A stretch of DNA of 8,224 bases from Bacillota bacterium (GCA_023451115.1 JAEXFV010000058.1:1-8224), one strand, 5' to 3'. Positions 1 to 7,200 are shown, counted from the first letter of the stretch. The notes: generated by a model from the letters alone, not told the origin. Numbers and translations: made by a program.

Positions 1-23
1 AGGGTTTGGAATGGGGGGTAGCC

Positions 24-58
24 TTGGGGCGTTCGTGTCCCCGCAGGGGACTTCCCAA
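24..58. repeat. Nested GC hairpin at the left edge
   Basis: GTCCCC (37-42) pairs with GGGGAC (46-51), and TTGGG (24-28) can pair with CCCAA (54-58) around it. It lies 20 nt past the RHH-1 stop but has no clean T-tract on the minus strand, so termination there is uncertain. What lies further left is outside the window. Confidence 0.35.
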
Positions 59-78
59 AGGATGCATAAAAGAATTTA

Positions 79-273
79 TTATTCTTTTCCTAATTTTTCT
101 TCTACATCGGGGAATGTTATTGCACCGTGTTTATGCTCATATTCCGCAACAAAGTCTCTCACCATGATAAGCAATTGGCTATTTGCGGAACGACCTTCAT
201 AAGAAGCCGCAACACGAAACTTCTTCAATAATTCAGAATCAATTCGCAAATTTAAATGCTTTTCTTTTACCAT
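79..273 (-). CDS. Arc-like ribbon-helix-helix DNA-binding protein (RHH-1)
   Basis: This 64-residue protein has the plan of an Arc/MetJ-type RHH repressor: a short N-terminal strand (residues 5-12, HLNLRIDS) that would enter the major groove as a dimer, helix A (13-24), a GRSAN turn (27-31) and helix B (about 31-46). The YEGRSANSQ segment matches the conserved Arc-family turn. The tail is acidic and hydrophilic. The ATG at 273 is preceded by an AAAGGG ribosome site about 7 nt upstream. It lies downstream of a paralogue (390-584), sharing the YEGRSAN turn and a GAI-x-F motif near the C-terminus. It has its own promoter in the spacer, overlapped by repeated GCTCTA half-sites, so autoregulation or cross-regulation is inferred. 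Alternatives are an antitoxin or a mobile-element regulator; no toxin partner is visible here. The fold is fairly secure, the target is not. Confidence 0.85.
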   Translation of the reverse strand: MVKEKHLNLRIDSELLKKFRVAASYEGRSANSQLLIMVRDFVAEYEHKHGAITFPDVEEKLGKE

Positions 274-275
274 AG

Positions 276-305
276 TAGAGCCCTTTACAATCTATTATGG
301 CTCTA
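276..305. promoter_or_regulatory. Second pair of TAGAGC/GCTCTA half-sites
   Basis: TAGAGCC (276-282) and its complement GGCTCTA (299-305) flank 16 nt between the RHH-1 -10 box and its ATG, partly covering the ribosome binding site. Together with the palindrome at 337-366 this makes four copies of the same 6-bp element within 90 bp, bracketing the promoter. A binding role is inferred. Confidence 0.45.
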
Positions 306-335
306 TTTTATAAAAAACTCTTGCAATTATGTAAA
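300..335 (-). promoter_or_regulatory. Promoter of RHH-1
   Basis: On the minus strand a TTTACA -35 box (335-330; 5/6 to TTGACA), a 17-nt spacer and a TATAAA -10 box (312-307; 5/6 to TATAAT) predict a start near 300, giving a leader of about 27 nt before the ATG at 273. A GCTCTA half-site (300-305) lies between the -10 box and the predicted start, and a palindrome abuts the -35 box. This is a layout expected for repression. Confidence 0.65.
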
Positions 336-336
336 A

Positions 337-366
337 TAGCTCTATTATAGAGTTATAATAGAGCTA
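337..366. promoter_or_regulatory. 30-bp operator-like palindrome upstream of RHH-1
   Basis: Two perfect 13-bp arms (TAGCTCTATTATA at 337-349 and its complement at 354-366) flank a 4-nt centre. The outer part of each arm holds GCTCTA/TAGAGC, which recurs at 300-305 and 276-281 around the RHH-1 promoter. RHH repressors bind short inverted or direct repeats, so this is the best candidate operator for one or both RHH proteins. As an RNA hairpin it is AU-rich and lacks the context of a terminator. Confidence 0.6.
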
Positions 367-380
367 AAATATTTTGCAAA

Positions 381-400
381 GAAAAAAGGCTATTGCCTTT
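381..400 (-). terminator. Short intrinsic terminator overlapping the RHH-2 stop codon
   Basis: On the minus strand AAAGGC (400-395), the loop AATA and GCCTTT (390-385) form a 6-bp hairpin running into a T-tract (387-382 are all T on that strand). The TAG stop of RHH-2 (392-390) lies inside the hairpin. The stem is short, so termination may be partial. The separate RHH-1 promoter downstream fits two transcription units. Confidence 0.45.
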
Positions 401-584
401 CTTCTTCATCCATAGAAAAAGGGATAGCCCCATTTTCCCTTTCAAAGGCCATAATACACTTGCGGATCAGATAAAGGATTTGTCCGTTGGCTGATCGCCC
501 TTCATAATCCGCAATATAATGCTGCTTCCTGTGTGTTTCAGGGTCAATGGTAAACCCAATGTGCTTGCGTTTTATTCTGTCCAT
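390..584 (-). CDS. Arc-like ribbon-helix-helix DNA-binding protein (RHH-2)
   Basis: This 64-residue RHH protein is a paralogue of the neighbour at 79-273. The N-terminal strand is residues 7-13 (KHIGFTI), then comes helix A with a basic ETHRKQH face, the turn YEGRSANGQ (25-33) and helix B (about 33-50), ending in an acidic tail. The start is placed at the ATG at 584 because AGGAGG (596-591) sits 6 nt upstream. A longer reading from 629 would add 15 residues without a ribosome site. From this start both paralogues are exactly 64 residues. Sequence identity outside the turn is low, so this is an old duplication or two related acquisitions rather than a recent copy. Its target is unknown; the GCTCTA repeats downstream are candidates. 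Confidence 0.85.
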   Translation of the reverse strand: MDRIKRKHIGFTIDPETHRKQHYIADYEGRSANGQILYLIRKCIMAFERENGAIPFSMDEEERQ

Positions 585-647
585 AGTCTCCCTCCTGAGG
601 AACCCCTCTCGGCCCTGTGGAACTTCCATAGAACCTTCGACTTTTAC

Positions 648-676
648 TTTTTAGTGACGATTACTATTTTTTACAA
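648..676 (-). promoter_or_regulatory. Weak candidate promoter for RHH-2
   Basis: A TTGTAA box (676-671), 17 nt, then TAAAAA (653-648) on the minus strand would start transcription about 60 nt before the RHH-2 ATG. Both boxes match consensus at only four of six positions in an AT-rich background, so this is a weak call. No GCTCTA half-sites are present here, unlike the RHH-1 promoter. Confidence 0.25.
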
Positions 677-797
677 AAGCGCAAAAAATACCAGCGTCTT
701 GTAATACAGAGAAAATATTCAGACACCGACATAAAGAATATATAAAAAGTCTAAGCTTTATTTTATGGTTGCTTTCAATAAAATGGCAAAAAAGTAC

Positions 798-826
798 TTG
801 GATTATACTTAAAAATAGTATATAAT
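798..826 (+). promoter_or_regulatory. Plus-strand promoter with perfect TATAAT
   Basis: TTGGAT (798-803), a 17-nt spacer and TATAAT (821-826) predict transcription starting about 832-835. No open reading frame with a ribosome site follows. The next features on this strand are a structured GC-rich block and an intrinsic terminator, so the promoter may drive a small RNA. The -35 box is weak (3/6) and the area is AT-rich, so a chance match is possible. Confidence 0.45.
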
Positions 827-831
827 TTTTA

Positions 832-1020
832 AAAATTCGAGTAAAAACGATTGCTTTTTTAAAGTCTTGGGTTCTATATCCAAACTTATATACTAATATG
901 CCAAAGCGCCCCCTCGCCGGGGATGGAACAAAATTGCGGAAAGGCTTGCGTGTGCCTGGGCGCTTTCCCATCCCTGGCATAATCAACAGAAAAAAGCCGC
1001 ATTTCCTTGCGGCTTTTTGT
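832..1020 (+). ncRNA. Candidate structured small RNA with possible pseudoknot
   Basis: The stretch between the plus-strand promoter and the terminator (991-1018) has no credible protein gene. The GC-rich core (897-981) carries three sets of complementary arms: 897-903 with 975-981 (7 bp), 903-911 with 958-966 (9 bp) and 920-926 with 968-974 (7 bp). The third arm lies inside the loop of the second and pairs outside it, which defines an H-type pseudoknot closed by the first stem; A903 could serve only one stem. A small hairpin (942-945 with 954-957) sits in the loop. A competing hairpin (909-912 with 919-922) is possible. It matches no RNA family I recognise. It could instead be a DNA-level extragenic palindromic repeat, since part of it resembles 1895-1937. 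Confidence 0.4.
991..1018. terminator. Bidirectional intrinsic terminator
   Basis: A 10-bp stem (991-1000 with 1009-1018, AAAAAGCCGC against GCGGCTTTTT) closes an 8-nt loop. A T-run follows in both reading directions. On the minus strand it ends the CvpA-family transcript (stop at 1100). On the plus strand it would end the candidate small RNA. Confidence 0.85.
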
Positions 1021-1099
1021 TGTGTTTCCATTTTATAAAAACCCGGGATATCACGAAAGCGCCATGCAATTGGCGGGCCGCTGCCTACAGCAGAGGAGG

Positions 1100-1810
1100 C
1101 TATACGCCAGGCATCAAACTCAAAAGGAAATTGGAGTTATAGAAAAACGCACCAAAAAAGGATTCCTGAATAAACGGGGTCACAATGGTGGGCAATACCA
1201 CCATGAAGATGGGGACAGCGGTAAACAAAATAAACATGGCCAGGAACCCCCGGATTAAACCAAACCCGCTGCCAATTAGCCCGTCTGCCGTATGCAGCAC
1301 CGGATAACCGCCCTGTGCGTAATCCAACAGATGGATGATAAACGCCATCAGCAGCCGAAATGCTGCAAACAAAACCAGAAAGGACAAAATATTGATGAAT
1401 ACGCACACAATGGTCTGATTAAAATAGTCCCCCAATGTGGTCACGCCCTGGCCGGCAAAAGCCTCGGTGGCAATGTTTTCCGTAATCCGGGCCCCAATGG
1501 GGTGGGGCACATTTACCTGCGCCATCACGCCGTTGAGCTGTTCGGTGCTGATGCTGGAAATCGGGGTGCGGGCCAGCTCCACATTGACATCCATCACAAA
1601 CTCCGCGCCTTCGGTATAATACAACATGGTGTTGTACAGGCTTTCGCTGGATTTTACCCCATTGGATACCAGCGGCATCAACAGGAAGGCCAGCAATGCC
1701 GAAAGGATATAAGCGCCGATGGACAGCAGCGTGGAAACAAATCCGCGATACCAGCCTGCCAGCAGGAACAGCGCAAAAAGAGCCAGTACAGCAATATCTA
1801 ACAGGTTCAT
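1100..1810 (-). CDS. CvpA-family membrane protein
   Basis: This 236-residue protein is very hydrophobic. Predicted membrane segments lie near residues 3-20, 24-48, 132-160 and 180-211. The opening MNLLDIAVLALFALF followed by GWYRGF (19-24) is the typical N-terminus of the CvpA family (named for colicin V production), and GLIRGFL (184-190) resembles its last helix. Usual family members are about 160-180 residues; the extra length is a hydrophilic insert (about 50-128), probably outside the membrane. The function of CvpA proteins in Firmicutes is not established. The ATG at 1810 is chosen by homology; AGGAGG (1828-1823) is 12 nt upstream, rather far, and a CTG two codons earlier would be better spaced. 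A GTG at 1945 would translate the upstream repeat and is unlikely. It lies 139 nt after the DUF5711-like gene and probably shares its transcript, ending at the terminator 991-1018. Confidence 0.8.
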   Translation of the reverse strand: MNLLDIAVLALFALFLLAGWYRGFVSTLLSIGAYILSALLAFLLMPLVSNGVKSSESLYNTMLYYTEGAEFVMDVNVELARTPISSISTEQLNGVMAQVNVPHPIGARITENIATEAFAGQGVTTLGDYFNQTIVCVFINILSFLVLFAAFRLLMAFIIHLLDYAQGGYPVLHTADGLIGSGFGLIRGFLAMFILFTAVPIFMVVLPTIVTPFIQESFFGAFFYNSNFLLSLMPGV

Positions 1811-1872
1811 TGCCAGAGGATCCCTCCTTTCTTCCCAAACCGGTTCATTCGGAATAACAATGCGAACGAAAT

Positions 1873-1937
1873 CGCTGGGTTTCCCCAGCGCGCTGGCGCT
1901 GGGGGATGGGAAAAGCTGCCGGGGCAAAGCCCGCGCT
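1873..1937. repeat. GC-rich palindromic repeat between DUF5711-like and CvpA genes
   Basis: Three alternating CGCTGGG/CCCAGCG units occur here. Positions 1873-1879 can pair with 1884-1890, or 1883-1891 with 1896-1904 (9 bp, 4-nt loop); these are mutually exclusive. A small GGGC-AAA-GCCC hairpin follows (1922-1932). Part of the block (1895-1937) resembles 916-950, with GGGGATGG followed by an A-rich stretch and TGC-GG. This suggests a dispersed extragenic element. In the mRNA it could affect stability or the ratio of the two flanking proteins. Confidence 0.5.
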
Positions 1938-1949
1938 TCCACCACTTTG

Positions 1950-3059
1950 CTATTTGGTGTTCATAACAAACAGGGCGTCCCCGCTTTGCAGCAGCAGGGT
2001 GGAGGAATCCAGCTTGCTTGCGCTGGAAATCGTTTGCCCCAGATCATATTGGGACAGCTCCTTGCCGTTGTAGTCGTAATAATACAGGGTATCTGCTGTA
2101 ACCACTGCCAGCTTGCCGGATACCAGGAAGGCGCCCAGCGCTCCCACCGGGGCTTGCAGGATGGTTTCCGATGCACCGGAAAGATCCGCTTCGGCACAGG
2201 TTAACAGCTTGAGGGTGCCCAGGGTTTCTGAAGAACGAGGGGAGAGTAAAAAGGCAGGGGTGGTGGCATAGTCAATCATTTGCCAGCCATATACCATCTC
2301 CTGGTAGCTTTCCCTGTTGTTCTCCAAAGAATAGCGAATGATCTGGTTGGTGCCCACCAAAAAGATGCTGGAATTGGAGAAGCACACCCGCTCAATCAAC
2401 TGGTTTTGCACCTGCAGCAGGCCGCTGGTGGAGCCGGAAGTCATGTTATACAAGTGGATGGTGGAAATGGGCGCGCCGCTTTGCACATCCAGAGTATGCA
2501 CCCAGAGGTATTCGCTCTTTGCAGTGTAAAAACCATAGTCCACGATATACTGGGTGTCAAAGGCAAGCTGATCCTTCTGCTGGCCAGCCAAGTCAAACAC
2601 CTGTATGCCTTCCACCCCTGCCGCGTCCGCCCGCAAGGCCGCCACATGAGAAGAGCCGCACTTTACGCTGATCAGCTGCCCGGGAAACTCGTTGGGGAAC
2701 TCAGCGCCTACGATTTTCAGCGCCAGAGAATTGTAGATTACATGGGCAGTAGGGCTGCCTACCAGCTGCATATCCGATGCGGTGACAGAGGCGGTGTAAT
2801 TCTTGCCTTCATCTGCTAAATCGTAATAGGCGATGCCGTCCCCCTCCCGGTACAAAAAGCCGCTGCCCGTATAAGTATAACCGGTTTGCGCCTGAAAGGG
2901 CAAAGCGGTCAGTTGGGCGCTGGGCGTGCCCTGGCGGGTGAGCAACAGTATGGCTGCGGCAATGCCGCCAATCACCAACAGCCCCAGCAGGATCACAAAG
3001 GACAGCCGCAGCATCACTCTGCGCTTCAATCGTTTGTTGATCTGCTTGCGTTGTCCCAT
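1950..3059 (-). CDS. DUF5711-like single-pass membrane protein, probable beta-propeller
   Basis: This 369-residue protein begins with a strongly basic stretch (residues 4-18), one membrane helix (about 19-40) and a short linker. A long beta-rich exterior region (about 55-369) follows, with repeated strand-turn patterns such as GIQVFDLAGQQ (151-161), IHLYNMTSG (201-209) and TLYYYDYNGKEL (324-335). These look like the blades of a PQQ/WD-type propeller. Basic residues before the helix imply cytosol-in, ectodomain-out. The family assignment (DUF5711) is from memory of its architecture and its frequent company with CvpA proteins in Clostridia. No catalytic motif or LPXTG sorting signal is present. 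The ATG at 3059 is chosen because AAAGGAG lies 6 nt upstream; a longer reading to 3365 would translate a terminator and repeat. It probably works at the cell surface; the partner is unknown. Confidence 0.6.
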   Translation of the reverse strand: MGQRKQINKRLKRRVMLRLSFVILLGLLVIGGIAAAILLLTRQGTPSAQLTALPFQAQTGYTYTGSGFLYREGDGIAYYDLADEGKNYTASVTASDMQLVGSPTAHVIYNSLALKIVGAEFPNEFPGQLISVKCGSSHVAALRADAAGVEGIQVFDLAGQQKDQLAFDTQYIVDYGFYTAKSEYLWVHTLDVQSGAPISTIHLYNMTSGSTSGLLQVQNQLIERVCFSNSSIFLVGTNQIIRYSLENNRESYQEMVYGWQMIDYATTPAFLLSPRSSETLGTLKLLTCAEADLSGASETILQAPVGALGAFLVSGKLAVVTADTLYYYDYNGKELSQYDLGQTISSASKLDSSTLLLQSGDALFVMNTK

Positions 3060-3111
3060 AGGCGGCTCCTTTGTTGGATGGAATGGGGGCGGGAACTGGA
3101 AACCCGCATGT

Positions 3112-3147
3112 TCCAACCATTTTATCAGAAAACCCGGCTGGATGCAA
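3112..3147 (-). promoter_or_regulatory. Promoter for the DUF5711-like/CvpA unit
   Basis: On the minus strand TTGCAT (3147-3142), 17 nt, then an extended -10 TGaTAAAAT (hexamer 3124-3119) predict a start near 3112 and a leader of about 53 nt. It lies just after the terminator behind the sortase gene. The leader can fold a 5-bp GCGGG/CCCGC hairpin (3089-3093 with 3103-3107). Confidence 0.55.
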
Positions 3148-3154
3148 TTCACAA

Positions 3155-3190
3155 GAAAAAAGGGGCGCAAGCGAGCCCCCATTTGCGCCC
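3155..3190 (-). terminator. Intrinsic terminator after the sortase gene
   Basis: On the minus strand an 8-bp stem (3190-3183 with 3170-3163, GGGCGCAA against TTGCGCCC) with a 12-nt loop runs into CTTTTTTCTTG (3162-3152). It separates the sortase from the DUF5711-like gene, although some read-through would keep the three genes partly coupled. Confidence 0.7.
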
Positions 3191-3254
3191 TGTCAGCATC
3201 CCCCGGATCTTTCTGTTTGGGGGCTTTTGCAGAAACCCATGTCAAAGCGGGTGG

Positions 3255-3296
3255 GCCGGTAGCAGGGCGCGCGGTATTGCCACGGCCCTGCCCGGC
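3255..3296. repeat. Strong GC-rich hairpin downstream of the sortase
   Basis: GCCGG (3255-3259) plus GCAGGGC (3262-3268) pair with GCCCTGC (3285-3291) plus CCGGC (3292-3296). This makes a 12-bp stem with a 2-nt bulge and a 16-nt loop. It has no T-tract, so it is not itself a terminator. It looks like another extragenic palindrome of the sort found at 897-981 and 1873-1937, and may protect the 3' end of the sortase mRNA. Confidence 0.45.
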
Positions 3297-3309
3297 AGAA
3301 GAGGAAAGG

Positions 3310-4029
3310 CTATCCTTCGCCTGCAGTGGGGGAAAGGGAGGAGGGGGCGACCCAGCCTTCCTCACGCAGCCTGCTTTGTTCCCGGCAAATCACCACGACC
3401 CGGGACTCGGAGGTGCCAATGGCGGAGTTATAGTCCCCCAGGCAGGTAATCAAAGTCATCCGGGGCTCTCCGCCTATATCCAGCTTCATAACATGATCGG
3501 GAAAATTGTCCAGCCGGTATACATCTACGCTGACGGCGGTGAAATAATGAAAGGAGCCGTCGGCATATTCGATCACCACTTCTTCTCCCACCGCCATGTC
3601 CCGCAGGTGGGCAAAGTTGCCCAGCTTGCCCTTCCAGCGCACATGGCCGTCGATGATGGCGTTGCCCGCTTCCCCGGGGGAAGGGCCGTTTTCATACCAC
3701 CCTGCTAACACAGCGGAGGCGGGGGCGTCCATGGCCCCGGTTTCCGTTTGCCCCACAGGCACGATTTCCGATTCGATCTCGGCAGAGGTAAAGTAAATCT
3801 TTACCGGGTCTGCAAATTCCGGCAGAGGCGTGGGCGTGGGGGGGGGCGCAGCCGTAGCGGCAGCAGAGGGCGTAGTCTCTGGCGTGGATGCCGGAGGGGT
3901 AGGCGTGGGAGGCGGGGAATATTCCCCGGGAAATAATACGTTATCCCGCAACGTGATTATAACGCCGCCTAAAAACAGCAGCGCAATGGCGCAATATAAA
4001 AGGATGCGGAACCAGCGTTTTTGCAGCAT
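3310..4029 (-). CDS. Sortase with Pro/Thr-rich stalk, class F-like
   Basis: Sortases are membrane cysteine transpeptidases that cut a C-terminal sorting motif and join the protein to peptidoglycan or to another protein. This 239-residue protein has a short cytosolic N-terminus, one membrane helix (about 8-27), a Pro/Thr/Ala-rich stalk (37-70) and a sortase domain (about 74-217). The catalytic triad is visible: His129 in IDGHVRW, Cys196 in TLITC and Arg210 in SESRVVVIC. The compact domain with AGWYENGPSPGEAGNAIIDGH resembles class F (or E/D-like) sortases; the class is uncertain. The last residues (SSLSPTAGEG) read into the downstream GC-rich repeat and are probably an acquired tail. The ATG at 4029 has AAAGGA 7 nt upstream. 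No LPXTG-type substrate is encoded nearby, so it is likely a housekeeping sortase or acts on distant substrates. Confidence 0.88.
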   Translation of the reverse strand: MLQKRWFRILLYCAIALLFLGGVIITLRDNVLFPGEYSPPPTPTPPASTPETTPSAAATAAPPPTPTPLPEFADPVKIYFTSAEIESEIVPVGQTETGAMDAPASAVLAGWYENGPSPGEAGNAIIDGHVRWKGKLGNFAHLRDMAVGEEVVIEYADGSFHYFTAVSVDVYRLDNFPDHVMKLDIGGEPRMTLITCLGDYNSAIGTSESRVVVICREQSRLREEGWVAPSSLSPTAGEG

Positions 4030-4057
4030 GGCAGTGTCCTTTCTACGATTAGTATCT

Positions 4058-4092
4058 TAGAGCAATTATACCACAAGCCAGTGGGCTTGCAA
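4058..4092 (-). promoter_or_regulatory. Promoter of the sortase gene (extended -10)
   Basis: On the minus strand TTGCAA (4092-4087), a 16-nt spacer and a perfect TATAAT (4070-4065) preceded by TGg make an extended -10 promoter. The predicted start is near 4058, 29 nt before the sortase ATG. The spacer from here to 4164 shows nothing else recognisable. Confidence 0.75.
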
Positions 4093-4159
4093 CGCAAGGC
4101 AATGTTTGTTCATGTTTTGGTTGCAATATTGTCGTCTTCTGGAAGGAATGGCCCTTTTC

Positions 4160-4205
4160 AAATAAAACAGCATGGCAGGAACTCGCCCTTCCTGCCATGC
4201 TGTTT
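4160..4205 (-). terminator. Strong intrinsic terminator of the three-domain synthase gene
   Basis: A perfect 17-bp stem (4165-4181 with 4189-4205) with a 7-nt loop lies 20 nt past the stop codon at 4225. On the minus strand it is followed by TTTTATTTG. It separates this gene from the sortase promoter, so the two are independent units. Confidence 0.88.
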
Positions 4206-4224
4206 CTGCCAGGCGTTATGCTGG

Positions 4225-7200
4225 TTATTTGGATGGATTGGGGTATTCCCTGCGGGGTACCTGGAAGCCATGCTCCCGGATCAGCTGATCCAACAGCGCC
4301 ATGGCTGTTTCCGCCTGCTCCGGCTTGTGGGCGCTGGTGAGGCAGAACCTGAGACGCGCCTGCCCTTTGGGCACCGCCGGGTATACGGCGGGAGGCACGA
4401 ACACGCCGCCTTCCAACAACAGCCGGGAGAGCTCATAGGCGGTAGTATCCTCGCCAATCAGGATGGGGCATACGGCAGTTTCCCCTGCCAGGCAGGTGTC
4501 AAAGCCATACTTGTGGGCTGCAGCCATAAAATCCTGGATGTTTTGCTGCAGGTCGGGCACCAGGGTGCAATCCGGTTCTTCCAGGATGCGGATCCCCTCC
4601 AGCGTGGCCGCGGCCAGCACCGGGGAAAGACCAACGGAAAACACGAAGCCCGGCACATAGTAGCGCAGATACTCAATGAGGGATTTCTTTCCTGCCAGGT
4701 AACCGCCGCAGGTGCCAAGGCCCTTGGAAAGGGTGCCCATTTTCACGTCGATATCATCCGGGGCAAGGCTGAAGTATTCGTCCACGCCGCCGCCGGTTTT
4801 GCCGATGACGCAGGAGGAATGGGCCTCGTCTACCATGAGGAAGCAGCCGTATTCCTTTTTAATACGCACAAATTCCGGGATGGGGGCAATGTCCCCGTCC
4901 ATAGAATAAACGCCCTCAACAATGATGAGCACCTTTTCATATTGATCCCGGTTGGCACGGAGGATGGCCTCCAGTGCCGCATAGTCGTTATGGGGAAAGC
5001 CCTTGGTATCCGCCGGGGAGAGCTGACAGCCCTGCACCACGGAGTTGTGGATCAGCGCGTCATACAAAATCAGGTCATGCTCGTTGCAGAAGTTGCCAAC
5101 AAAGGTCACATTGGTGCTGTGGCCGCCCACCAGCACCAGTGCGTCCTCGGTGTGCTTCCACTTGGCAATTTCGGCCTCCAGCTCCTTGTGCAGCGTCTTT
5201 TCCCCTGCCAGCAGCCGGCTGCCACTGGCGGAGGTACCGTATTTTGCTGCGGCCTCCTGGGCGGCCTTGATGGTGCGGGGATGGCCGGAAAGGCACACAT
5301 AGTTGTAGGAACCGTAGTTGATGACCTCCCTGCCGTTTACCAAAGAGGTGTCCCGCAACGGGGAGTCGTGGGCTACAAAGTAGGGGTTTCCCACTGCTTC
5401 CGCCTCTTTGAGCCGGGCGGACAATGCCTCCCACTCCCGGGATTCTTCAAAATTGGCAATGCGCTTGCGCCGGGTTTTGCCACCCTGCTGTTTCTCCAGC
5501 AGCAGCTTGGCCGCGTCCTCCGCACAGGTGCAGGCGGTGTATTCATCATCGGTGATCAGGGTGCCGAAGTATTCCTCAATCTTGGTGAATACACCCAATG
5601 AGGCAAGGGAATCGCCGCCCAAATCGTATACGAAATGGGCGCGGTCCGTAATATCTTCCACGTTCAGGGCCAGCTCCTCGGCAAAGAATTCCTTCACCTT
5701 TTTCAAAATGGCCAGGTATGCTTCGCTCCGCTCCGGGGCTTCCGCCTCCAGCGCTACGCCGCCACAGATGCGGCGCTTGGCCAGGTCCACTTCCACCGCG
5801 TCAAAGCGGCCGGCTTTGAGATCCTGCTTCACCTGCTGGCGCTTCACCTTCATGCTGGCGGTGAGGGGCAGGGGAGAGAACGAGATGTAGCAGCGGCGAA
5901 TGCGCTTGTAGATGGGCAAATTCCCGTTGATTTGAGAGAGCGCGCCAATGAGCGCTTCCAGGCGCTTGCGATCCCGGGCGATGCCGTTGGCATAGGCTAC
6001 CAGAGTGATGTCTTCATATGGGCCGCCGGTTTCCATGCCAAAGGCGCAAAGCTGATCCACGCCTTCCACATCGGCAAAGGCGTCTTCCAGCTCATCGGGA
6101 TATACATTTTCTCCGCTTTCGTTGATGATTACTTCTTTGAGGCGGCCTTCAATCCACAGCTTGCCCCCTTCCAGCCGGGCAATGTCTCCAGTGGGGAAAT
6201 ACCCTTCCTCGTCCACGTCAGGCGAAAGCATTTCCCCATTTACCATGCGGCCAATGTGCATGGCGCTGGACTTTACAAACAGCTCGCCTACCGTGGGCCG
6301 GTCCGGATCCAGAGGCAACACCTTGTATTTCACACCCTGCATGGGCTTGCCCACACAGCCGGAAAGCTGGTCGTCAATGTTGTTAAACAGCTGTACCGAG
6401 GTGATCCCCAGCTCTGTCATGCCAAAGCCGTTTACCAACGGATATCCGATGCCGTTGATCACTTTGAGCGCGTCGGGGAGGATACGCCCCCCGCCGCTGA
6501 TGCAGCAATACAAGTGGGTGCCCAGCAGGTTTTTACGAATATTGTGGGTGATGCTGGCGTAATACCGCCGCGCCCCTTTGGGAAATACCCGCTGGCGCTT
6601 TAAGGAACCTTCTACCAGCTTGTTGAGCTGGCGTTCTTTTTCATCCCCCTTTTGCCTGGCTGCCCGGATAGTTTTTTGCGCCAGGCCGTTCCAGAACACG
6701 GGCACATTGAACAGGTGGGTGACGTTGTGCAGCCGGCAGGCGGCCTGGATGCTTTTGGAGGTGCGGTCCTTGGGGAACACCAGGGTTTTGCCATAGGTGG
6801 TATAGGTAAGCTCCATGACGATAAAGGCGAAGATATGATGGAAAGGCAAAAAGGCCAGCACCCGGTGCGGCTTGTCGTTCATAAAGCCCGGGGCAATCCG
6901 CATAAAAGCGGCCATGTCCATCAAAGCGCAGGTAAGCGCTTGCCCGTCATACACAAACACCTTGGAGGAGGCGGTGGTGCCGGAAGTACACATGGCAATA
7001 CGGTTGGCAAAGCCCCCTCGAACTTCCCCTTCACAATCTACCAGCAAAGCGTTGGGGTCGATCAGGTGTACTCCCTGGGGCAGGCGCAGGGCGCCCGGCG
7101 TAATCACGGCAGTGGCTCGGGTTTCTTTTACCAGATGGGCCACTTGTTTTTCATCCGCGCGAAAGTCGATGAGCATGGGCTGATAGCCCGCCATAATCGC

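Noticed and set aside
79..584. Toxin-antitoxin module
   Set aside because: RHH proteins are often antitoxins, but both small genes here are RHH proteins and no toxin-like partner overlaps or follows either within the window.
897..981. HDV-like self-cleaving ribozyme
   Set aside because: A CCTCGC loop and a pseudoknot pattern prompted the idea. However, the strands do not fall in the required P1-P2-P3-P1'-P4-P2' order with a 7-bp P1 starting at the cleavage site.
651..1031. Minus-strand open frame of 126 codons
   Set aside because: It reads through the terminator and the palindromic block, has no ribosome binding site, and its composition changes abruptly from GC-rich to AT-rich. Not a credible protein.
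4021..5601. Long plus-strand open frame of 526 codons
   Set aside because: It lies antisense to the carrier and synthase domains, whose motifs are intact on the minus strand. It has no ribosome site, and its predicted protein matches no family. It is a GC-driven shadow.
5635..6603. Plus-strand open frame of 322 codons
   Set aside because: It is antisense to the ligase domain, which shows complete ANL motifs. No start signal or recognisable product.
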